Below, one piece after another: positions 54,719-61,614 of a stretch of 64,000 bases of DNA. The position numbers were made by a program, and so were the translations under genes. This DNA comes from Pedobacter nanyangensis (GTDB lineage: Bacteria > Bacteroidota > Bacteroidia > Sphingobacteriales > Sphingobacteriaceae): the NCBI RefSeq assembly GCF_003313505.1, contig NZ_QMHO01000006.1, forward strand, positions 124,001 to 188,000, given 5' to 3'. Numbering within the stretch: position 1 is the first letter of the stretch; each line of letters opens with the position of its first letter. Below the pieces are notes generated by a model, which saw nothing but the letters and a program-made list of their open reading frames with translations, was not told the origin of the DNA and searched no databases.

Positions 54719-55105
54719 ATGAAACGAACTTTTTTAATTCTTGGAGCTACCCTAATTTTCATGGCTTCATTTACCAGCGCACCTAAAGAGAACGAGCCAG
54801 CAGTAAACATCAACGGCAATCTTGCTCCAAAAATTGCCACGGCACAAATGAGCGGTGGCGAACTGTTGATCAATAAATCTGACTGTATAGGCTGCCACCA
54901 CAAAATCAATAAACTGATTGGGCCATCTTATACAGATATTGCTAAAAAATATCCAAGCAACGATAAAAACATTGCTTATTTAGCAGATAAAATCATCAAA
55001 GGCGGTTCAGGCGTTTGGGGAAAAATTCCCATGACCCCACACCCAAAAATTTCTGCAAATGATGCTAAACTCATGGCAAAGTATATCTTATCTTTAAAGA
55101 AATAA
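54719..55105 (+). CDS. Small c-type cytochrome
   Basis: A 128-residue class I cytochrome c from the ATG at 54719. An N-terminal signal (about 1-20) puts it in the periplasm. The haem motif CIGCH is at Cys56-His60 and the distal ligand is Met105 in GKIPMTPHP. GGELLINKSDCIGCHHK and AKLMAKYILSLKK are typical. It would accept electrons from the GMC dehydrogenase, like LacB of Caulobacter, and pass them to the respiratory chain. Confidence 0.92.
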   Translation: MKRTFLILGATLIFMASFTSAPKENEPAVNINGNLAPKIATAQMSGGELLINKSDCIGCHHKINKLIGPSYTDIAKKYPSNDKNIAYLADKIIKGGSGVWGKIPMTPHPKISANDAKLMAKYILSLKK

Positions 55106-55214
55106 AGATTTAAGGTCGTATGTTCCAAGTTTTAGCCGCTTTTTGATCTATAATTTAGCACATCCTCATGAATGAGTGAACCAATGAACTAAATAAACCA
55201 ACCAAAACCAAAGT

Positions 55215-56663
55215 ATGAACCAAGACAATAACCAGAGCAGGCGTAACTTCTTAAAAATGGGGGCTGTAGCCACTGCTGCATTTACCATTGTGCCTCGTCA
55301 TGTACTAGGCGGCAAAGGCTTTTTAGCACCAAGCGACAGACTGATTGTGGCTGGCGTTGGCGTTGGAGGTAAAGGAGATAGCGATTTACGTTTGATACAC
55401 GAAAGTGGCAAAGCCGAAATTGCTTACCTATGCGATGTGGACACTCGCCGGGCGGCAAACAGCGTAAAGCGTTTCCCAAAAGCTAAGTTTTATAAAGACT
55501 GGCGTGAGATGTATGACAAGGAGCACAAAAATTTTGATGCTGTTACCGTATCAACCCCTGATCATAACCATGCGATACAGACCTTAGCGGCCATGCAATT
55601 GCGCAAACACGTATATGTACAAAAGCCCCTGACCCACGACATTTACGAGGCCCGTATATTAACTGCCGCTGCAAAAAGATACAAGGTAGTTACGCAAATG
55701 GGCAACCAAGGTGCCAGTAATGATGGCCCTCGTTTGTTACGCGAATGGTACGATGCCGGTTTAATTGGTGATGTACATACCATTTATGCCTGGACCGACA
55801 GGCCAGTTTGGCCTCAGGGCATTCCTTGGTCAAAAAACAAAGCTGAAGTTCCAAAAGAATTGGATTGGGATTTATGGTTGGGAACAGCCCCTAACAAAGA
55901 TTATGTAGAGAAGTTGGTGCCTTTTAACTGGCGTGGTTGGTGGGACTATGGAACAGGTGCACTGGGCGATATGGGCTGCCATTTGCTTGAAGCGCCATTT
56001 AGCGTCCTTAACCTCAAATACGCCACAGAAGTAGAAGCCAGCGTAGGCTCTGTATATGTCGACGAGTTTAAACGTGGATATTTCCCGGAAAGCTGTCCGC
56101 CATCAAGCCATGTTACTTTAAAATTCCCTAAAACAGATAAAACGCAGGGCGATGTTACCGTACACTGGATGGATGGAGGCATACAGCCTACCCGACCTGA
56201 TGAATTAGGTGCTGATGAAGTTTTTGGCGATGGCGGCAATGGTACCCTGTTTATTGGCACCAAGGGCAAAATGATGGCCAACACTTATGGCGACAAAGCC
56301 AGGTTATTGCCTCTCTCTAAAAATGAAAACCTTAACGTAGCACAAAAATTTGCCCGTGTACCTAATCAGGCAAATGGTCATTATGGCCAATGGGTAGAAG
56401 CTTGCATTGCTGGCTATGGAAAAAAAGAACTGAGTTCTCCTTTTGAAATTGCAGGTCCGTTAACAGAGTGTTTATTGATGGCCAACTTGGCAATCAGGGC
56501 TGCGGATATTCAGAGAATAAACGATAAAGGCAAAGTGAGCTTCCCGGGCAGGTACAGAAAATTATTATGGGATAACGATCAGATGAAAGTCACCAACTTC
56601 GACGATGTAAACCAGTTTGTGAAGAGAGATTACCGTGAAGGTTGGAAATTAGGAGAGAAATAA
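55215..56663 (+). CDS. Gfo/Idh/MocA family oxidoreductase with Tat signal (periplasmic)
   Basis: A 482-residue protein with a clear twin-arginine signal (SRRNFLKMGAVATAAFTIVP, Arg9-Arg10), so it is exported folded with its NAD(P)-type cofactor. The Rossmann start is LIVAGVGVGGKGDSDLRL and the catalytic lysine lies in VYVQKPLTHDIYEA. The C-terminal GH109-like part (WTDRPVWPQGIPW, GALGDMGCHLLEAPF) resembles exported glycosidase-like oxidoreductases that use tightly bound NAD. It may act directly on glycosides in the periplasm through a 3-keto step. Confidence 0.9.
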   Translation: MNQDNNQSRRNFLKMGAVATAAFTIVPRHVLGGKGFLAPSDRLIVAGVGVGGKGDSDLRLIHESGKAEIAYLCDVDTRRAANSVKRFPKAKFYKDWREMYDKEHKNFDAVTVSTPDHNHAIQTLAAMQLRKHVYVQKPLTHDIYEARILTAAAKRYKVVTQMGNQGASNDGPRLLREWYDAGLIGDVHTIYAWTDRPVWPQGIPWSKNKAEVPKELDWDLWLGTAPNKDYVEKLVPFNWRGWWDYGTGALGDMGCHLLEAPFSVLNLKYATEVEASVGSVYVDEFKRGYFPESCPPSSHVTLKFPKTDKTQGDVTVHWMDGGIQPTRPDELGADEVFGDGGNGTLFIGTKGKMMANTYGDKARLLPLSKNENLNVAQKFARVPNQANGHYGQWVEACIAGYGKKELSSPFEIAGPLTECLLMANLAIRAADIQRINDKGKVSFPGRYRKLLWDNDQMKVTNFDDVNQFVKRDYREGWKLGEK

Positions 56664-56675
56664 ACAATAAACTTG

Positions 56676-56765
56676 AACACCCCGCCTTTCAGGCACCCCT
56701 CAGAAAGAGGGGAATTTCACCACGCCATTCCCCTCTTTCTGAGGGGTGGTCGAAGACCGGGTGTT
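56676..56765. repeat. Long GAGGGG hairpin between cluster genes
   Basis: Inner arms 56695-56715 (ACCCCTCAGAAAGAGGGGAA plus T) and 56727-56747 are exact reverse complements around an 11-base loop. An outer AACACCC / GGGTGTT stem extends it. It sits inside the cluster and could stop, slow or stabilise the message just before the DUF1080 gene. Confidence 0.75.
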
Positions 56766-56784
56766 TAAATTCAAATATTACTCA

Positions 56785-57465
56785 ATGAAAAAAATACTAA
56801 TAGCAGCCTTTATGGTAGCTACAATTAGCGCAAAAGCACAAAAGACCAAAGGTTTCATCCCACTTTTTGACGGCAAAACCACCAAAGGATGGCATACCTA
56901 TGGAAAAGATTTCGTAGGCAAAGCCTGGAATGCCGAAGACGGTGTTTTACATTTCGACCCCAAGCTAAAAAATAAAGACGGTGGCGATTTGGTAACCGAT
57001 AAAGAGTATGGCAACTTCCATTTAAAACTAGAATGGAAAGTAGCACCAAAGGCCAATAGCGGCATTATCTTTTTTGTACACGAAGACCCTGCCAAATACA
57101 AACAAACCTATTTAACAGGGCCTGAAATGCAGGTGATTGACAACGATGGCCATGCTGATGGCAAAATCAACAAACACCGTGCTGGCGATTTGTACGACAT
57201 GATCCAGAGCAAAAGCGAACCTGTTAAAGCGGTTGGCGAATGGAATTTGGCCGAAATCATCAGCAATAAGGGCAAACTAACCCTTAAACTAAATGGCAAA
57301 AAAGTAGTAGAAACCACCATGTGGGACGATAACTGGAAAAACCTGATTGCAGGTAGCAAATTTGCCAAATGGGAAGGCTTTGGCACCTACAAAACTGGCA
57401 AAATCGCTTTGCAGGACCATGGCGATGAAGTTTGGTTCCGCAACATTGAAATTAAAGAATTATAA
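56785..57465 (+). CDS. DUF1080 protein (3-keto-disaccharide hydrolase family)
   Basis: A 226-residue secreted protein from the ATG at 56785, with a signal peptide (1-18, ending SAKAQ). The DUF1080 jelly-roll is complete: GFIPLFDGKTTKGWHTYGK, DGVLHFDP, GDLVTDKEYGNFHLKLEWK, NSGIIFFVHEDP, GPEMQVIDNDGHAD, and KTGKIALQDHGDEVWFRNIEIKEL. Pfam now names the family 3-keto-disaccharide hydrolase. It would cleave the C3-oxidised glycoside made by the dehydrogenase, in the periplasm. Confidence 0.93.
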   Translation: MKKILIAAFMVATISAKAQKTKGFIPLFDGKTTKGWHTYGKDFVGKAWNAEDGVLHFDPKLKNKDGGDLVTDKEYGNFHLKLEWKVAPKANSGIIFFVHEDPAKYKQTYLTGPEMQVIDNDGHADGKINKHRAGDLYDMIQSKSEPVKAVGEWNLAEIISNKGKLTLKLNGKKVVETTMWDDNWKNLIAGSKFAKWEGFGTYKTGKIALQDHGDEVWFRNIEIKEL

Positions 57466-57544
57466 AGCTTGAAGGTAAAGGGCGTTAGGTTAAAACTTAA
57501 ACCCTACACCTTATGCCATACCTTAAACCTTAACAAAACTAAAC

Positions 57545-58771
57545 ATGAACTCAACAACACGCTTCAAGCTATCCTTTATGATGTTCCTCGAATTTTTCAT
57601 TTGGGGTGGATGGTTTGTAACCTTAGGAACCTTCTTGGACAAGAACCTCAGTGCTTCGGGACCAGAAATTGGTTCTGTATTCTCTACACAATCTTGGGGA
57701 GCCATTATTGCTCCGTTTATTATAGGGTTAATTGCCGACAGGTACTTTAACGCAGAAAAAATATTAGGTATTCTACATATTGCAGGTGCCGTTTTAATGT
57801 ACCAAATGTATAATGCTACCGACATCGGCGTATTTTATCCTTATGTTTTTGTTTACATGGTGCTTTACATGCCAACTTTAGCTTTGGTTAACTCCGTATC
57901 CTTCAATCAAATGGGCGACCCTGAAAAAGAGTTTTCCAATATCAGGATTTGGGGCACCATTGGCTGGATCTTGGCCGGCGTACTGATCAGTTATTTCTTC
58001 CACTGGGATTCTCAAGAAGCTACCGCTAACGGTGCGCTTAAAAACACCTTCCTAATGTCGGCTGTGGCTTCGTTAACGTTGGGTATCTTCAGTTTCTTAC
58101 TGCCTAAAACCCCTCCTAAAAACAAATCAACAGAAAAGATAAAAGTATCTGAAATATTAGGCCTAGATGCTTTAAAGTTATTGAAAGACAAGAACTTCCT
58201 GATTTTCTTTATCTCGTCTATTTTAATCTGTATTCCTTTAGCTTTCTATTATCAGAACGCCAACTTATTCCTTTCCAAAATTGGAATGGATAACCCAACG
58301 GGGAAAATGACCATTGGCCAGGTATCGGAAGTATTGTTCTTGTTGGCCATTCCGGTTTTCTTTAAAAAATTCGGGTTCAAAAAAACCATCTTGGTAGGTA
58401 TGCTGGCCTGGACAGTACGTTATTTGCTTTTTGCATTTGGAAATGCTGGTGAATTGAGCTTTATGCTACTTTTAGGTATTGCCCTACATGGCATTTGTTA
58501 CGATTTCTTCTTTGTTTCGGGACAAATTTACACCAATTCCAAAGCTGGCGATAAGTTTAAAAGCTCAGCCCAGGGCTTGATCACGTTAGCTACCTATGGC
58601 GTAGGCATGCTGATTGGCTTTATCGTGGCCGGGCAAATTACCGAAATGTACAAAATAAACGGCGTTGAAAACTGGAAAATGATTTGGAGCATTCCTGCAG
58701 GCATAGCTTTTGTAGTATTCTTACTATTCAGTTTATTATTTAACGACAAGACAAAAACAGAATCTAACTAA
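57545..58771 (+). CDS. MFS transporter of the nucleoside:H+ symporter family
   Basis: A 408-residue membrane protein with about 12 helices. MMFLEFFIWGGWFVTLGTFL, GLIADRYFNAEKIL, NIRIWGTIGWILAGV and SAQGLITLATYGVGMLIG are signatures of the NupG/XapB (Nuc_H_symport) family. In this setting the substrate is more likely a sugar or keto-sugar from the periplasmic reactions than a nucleoside. That is inference: no binding residues could be checked. It follows the DUF1080 gene after 79 bases and precedes the next gene by two. Confidence 0.9.
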   Translation: MNSTTRFKLSFMMFLEFFIWGGWFVTLGTFLDKNLSASGPEIGSVFSTQSWGAIIAPFIIGLIADRYFNAEKILGILHIAGAVLMYQMYNATDIGVFYPYVFVYMVLYMPTLALVNSVSFNQMGDPEKEFSNIRIWGTIGWILAGVLISYFFHWDSQEATANGALKNTFLMSAVASLTLGIFSFLLPKTPPKNKSTEKIKVSEILGLDALKLLKDKNFLIFFISSILICIPLAFYYQNANLFLSKIGMDNPTGKMTIGQVSEVLFLLAIPVFFKKFGFKKTILVGMLAWTVRYLLFAFGNAGELSFMLLLGIALHGICYDFFFVSGQIYTNSKAGDKFKSSAQGLITLATYGVGMLIGFIVAGQITEMYKINGVENWKMIWSIPAGIAFVVFLLFSLLFNDKTKTESN

Positions 58772-58773
58772 CC

Positions 58774-59652
58774 ATGACTACGAGAAGAAACTTTATCAAA
58801 GAAACTGGATTACTTGCGGCAAGTTTTGCCTTAGCACCTGCATTAAGCCACGCTTTTGCTCCCGCCCAACGTCCTGTAGGTATTCAACTATATAGCTTGC
58901 GAGAAATTATTGCCAAAGACGTTAAAGGGGTGATTGAAAAAGTGGCCAAAGCAGGTTTTAAAGAAGTTGAAACCTACGGCTATGCACCTAAAGGAAGCTT
59001 TTGGGGGCTAAGTCCTAAAGAATTTAAAGCGCTGTTAGATGCTAATGGCCTTAAATCTCCAAGCGGGCATTTTAACGTTGAGAACTATATCTCCACAGGC
59101 AATTTAGACGATATCAAAGCTTATATCGAAGCTTCAAATATTTTAGGGGCTAAATACGTAGTGGCCCCTTGGCTTGGAGAAAATTTACGCAAAACCGCAG
59201 ATGATTATAAAAAAATTGCCGAACGTTTAAACGTAGCTGGCGAACTTTGCATCAAATCGGGCCTTAATATGGGTTATCATAACCACGGCTTCGAATTTGA
59301 CAAGTTTGGTGATAAAACTGGCTTAGATATTTTAATTACCGGTACCGACCCTAATTTGGTTGACTTTGAATTGGATTTGTATTGGGCCGTTTTTGCAGGT
59401 CACGATCCGGTTGAGCTATTTAAAAAATATCCTCGTAGGTTTAAAATGTGGCACGTAAAGGATATGGATAAAGAGAAGAAAAACTGGAACACAGAAATTG
59501 GCAAAGGCAGTATCGATTTTAAACCAATATTTGCTAAAGCTTCACTTTCTGGGGTGAAACACATCTATTTGGAGCAGGAAACCAATTACAAACCTGACCA
59601 CATCGGCTCAATTACAACGAGTATCGATTTTATCAAGAAAAGCTTGCTATAA
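58774..59652 (+). CDS. Sugar phosphate isomerase/epimerase family TIM barrel with Tat-like signal
   Basis: A 292-residue TIM barrel with a twin-arginine N-terminus (TTRRNFIKETGLLAASFALA). It has the metal-site strands MGYHNHGFEFDKFG, LVDFELDLYWAVFAGHDP, FKMWHVKDMDKE and HIYLEQE. It starts two bases after the MFS gene, which supports joint expression. Being exported, it differs from the cytoplasmic TIM barrel in the same cluster and may isomerise or lyse 3-keto sugars before uptake. A terminator follows directly. Confidence 0.9.
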   Translation: MTTRRNFIKETGLLAASFALAPALSHAFAPAQRPVGIQLYSLREIIAKDVKGVIEKVAKAGFKEVETYGYAPKGSFWGLSPKEFKALLDANGLKSPSGHFNVENYISTGNLDDIKAYIEASNILGAKYVVAPWLGENLRKTADDYKKIAERLNVAGELCIKSGLNMGYHNHGFEFDKFGDKTGLDILITGTDPNLVDFELDLYWAVFAGHDPVELFKKYPRRFKMWHVKDMDKEKKNWNTEIGKGSIDFKPIFAKASLSGVKHIYLEQETNYKPDHIGSITTSIDFIKKSLL

Positions 59653-59658
59653 TTAATA

Positions 59659-59695
59659 AAAAACTCCTCCAAATAATGGTGGAGTTTTTATTTTT
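59659..59695 (+). terminator. Rho-independent terminator ending the cluster
   Basis: AAAAACTCCTCC (59659-59670) pairs with GGTGGAGTTTTT (59678-59689), with one mismatch, around a seven-base loop, and T-rich DNA follows. Confidence 0.8.
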
Positions 59696-59729
59696 ATTGA
59701 ACTTAAAAACATTTTCTAAATTAGGTTTC

Positions 59730-60743
59730 ATGAATGCTACTCCTTTAAAAATTGCCATCTTCCTATTCACTGGCGGTATCTCCAGCCTTTCATATGCTCA
59801 GGATAAAGTTGTTGATTACAATTTGATCGCTCCAGCGGAAAAAATACAAACTAGCCCTTATCAAAAGATAGCTCTATTAGACAGTAGAATCAATACTGAA
59901 ACCTTAGGCATTATTCAAACAGGGGCCTTTAATACCAAAGCCAAGTTAATTCCAAAAATCCCACTATCTGAACAGTTACAAAATATTTTAGTTGGGATGA
60001 GCAACACTAGAGAGAACGGTGAATTGCTGTTACAAATTAGAAAACTGGTACATGCAGAGATAACTAAAGTGACTTCTGAGCACGGTTTTTTCGATTTCAA
60101 AGCTAATCTATACCGAAAAGATGGAGACGTATATTATAAAATAGCGGAAATAGATACCAACCATTTCACCAAGGGAATGGATGTCACTAAAAAACTAATG
60201 AGAAATAGCAGTGAAATCATTACCAACTTTATAAAAGATAACCTCAACAATAAACCTATTGACACTTTAAAATTTTCAGCCGCTCAAATCAAAGATTATT
60301 ACACCAATGAACGAGAGAAACTAAAGCTATACAACACTGATAAACTAATTGATGGCGCTTACAAGGATTACAATCAATTTAAAGGTCTAACTCCATATAT
60401 TAGTGAGGTATATCTAAAAGACGACAATTTAAGCAAAGGCTTTTATGCTACCGATCAAAATGGTAAGGAAGTAAAATTAAAACTGAAAGATGCTTACGCT
60501 ATAGTATATAAAGGAACTCCTTATATCCTTACAGATTATGGTCAATATCCATTGACAAAAGAGAACAACGAGTATTTCTTTACGGGAAAAATTAAGCTCC
60601 AACCCTCTGCTTCTGCAATGACAAATTCGGCCATAATGTTTGGCTTAGTAGGAGCTTTAATTACCTCAAGTGGTTCAGCTAGCGATGAAAACAAATATAA
60701 AATAGATTATTCTGATGGTTCATTTATTCAAATAGAAAAATAA
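59730..60743 (+). CDS. Hypothetical secreted protein
   Basis: I do not recognise this 337-residue protein. From the ATG at 59730 it has a signal peptide (about 1-23, ending LSYAQ). The in-frame ATG at 59676 lies inside the terminator hairpin and is rejected. It has a charged, mixed alpha/beta body with LVHAEITKVTSEHGFFDFKANLYRK-like strands (HGFFDFKANLYRK), LKFSAAQIKDYYTNERE, and a late hydrophobic stretch (AIMFGLVGALITSSG) before the hydrophilic end. No cysteine pairs or catalytic motif stand out. A periplasmic or membrane-associated role is likely. Confidence 0.75.
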   Translation: MNATPLKIAIFLFTGGISSLSYAQDKVVDYNLIAPAEKIQTSPYQKIALLDSRINTETLGIIQTGAFNTKAKLIPKIPLSEQLQNILVGMSNTRENGELLLQIRKLVHAEITKVTSEHGFFDFKANLYRKDGDVYYKIAEIDTNHFTKGMDVTKKLMRNSSEIITNFIKDNLNNKPIDTLKFSAAQIKDYYTNEREKLKLYNTDKLIDGAYKDYNQFKGLTPYISEVYLKDDNLSKGFYATDQNGKEVKLKLKDAYAIVYKGTPYILTDYGQYPLTKENNEYFFTGKIKLQPSASAMTNSAIMFGLVGALITSSGSASDENKYKIDYSDGSFIQIEK

Positions 60744-60814
60744 CCTTCGCTTTTATCTCCTAATCTGATCAAGGTCTATCTACGTTCGAAATGATATACG
60801 GTTAAAGTGACTGC

Positions 60815-60850
60815 AAGCCTCGCAGGTTTTAAAAACCTACGAGGCTTTTT
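60815..60850. terminator. CCTCGCAGG-family palindrome with T-tract
   Basis: AAGCCTCGCAGGTTTT (60815-60830) pairs with AAAAACCTACGAGGCTT with one mismatch and is followed by T. It separates convergent genes. Confidence 0.7.
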
Positions 60851-60861
60851 ACCATAAAACG

Positions 60862-61611
60862 CTAGGTTAACCCTATCCAAGTCATCACATACCCTACCCA
60901 CTCTTTAATCAATAACTCCCAGCCAAGGATAGCGCTACCCTGCGGCACCAGATAATCTTCAAAAGAATTTTTTTCACTTAGTGAATTTGTTGGATAAAAA
61001 TCGATATGCTTAAAACCTTGCTTTTCGGCCAGCAACTTTGTTCTGGGAATATGCCAGGCACTGGTAATCACCAATATCTTTGCATCGGGTTTGCGAAGAC
61101 CTTTCAGTATTTCAGCGGCGTATTTGAAGTTTTCCTTCGTGTTCCTGCTTTCTTTTTCCATAATCACGGCACTATCAGGGATCTTTAATGCCTTTAAATA
61201 TTCGCCCGTATACAAAGCCTCTGGCGGACCGCCTTCTAAAAGACTTCCACTTCCTCCGCTCATTAAAATATGGTCTATTTTTCCCTCTTGGTACAACCGC
61301 AGCGTTTGCGTTAAACGGTCGCCAGCAAACTGTGCCTTTAAAGCTTTGGCTTCGAAATTATAGCTAGAAAAGCCTCCCAATAACAGCCCAACGTCATAAT
61401 GGGCTAATGCTGGTTGCTTCGCTTCATACCAATAGGCAACCTGGCCCAGGAAAAACTTATTGGAGAAAAAATACAGCAGAGCAACAGCAAAAATTAACGC
61501 CTTGCGCTTATGTCGTTTATTTTTGGAGAACAAAGCATATAAGGCAATGGCCATTACCCACACCAACGGACGGATAAGAAACAGCAAAAATTTAGATAAA
61601 AAGAAAGCCAT
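60862..61611 (-). CDS. YdcF family protein (DUF218, ElyC/SanA-like)
   Basis: A 249-residue inner-membrane protein with two N-terminal helices (about 5-25 and 36-55) and a DUF218 domain. The domain has DVGLLLGGFSSYN, HILMSGGSGSLL, VIMEKESRNTKENFKYAAEIL and ILVITSAWHIPRTKLLAEKQGF. Relatives (ElyC, SanA) act in envelope integrity, for instance in peptidoglycan or enterobacterial common antigen steps, but the biochemical reaction is unsettled. It starts three bases after the stop of the lamin-tail gene, so it is the last gene of that operon. Confidence 0.88.
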   Translation of the reverse strand: MAFFLSKFLLFLIRPLVWVMAIALYALFSKNKRHKRKALIFAVALLYFFSNKFFLGQVAYWYEAKQPALAHYDVGLLLGGFSSYNFEAKALKAQFAGDRLTQTLRLYQEGKIDHILMSGGSGSLLEGGPPEALYTGEYLKALKIPDSAVIMEKESRNTKENFKYAAEILKGLRKPDAKILVITSAWHIPRTKLLAEKQGFKHIDFYPTNSLSEKNSFEDYLVPQGSAILGWELLIKEWVGYVMTWIGLT

Positions 61612-61614
61612 TTA

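Noticed and set aside
59676..59729. ATG at 59676 as start of the hypothetical secreted protein
   Set aside because: It falls in the loop and arm of the terminator and would precede the signal peptide.
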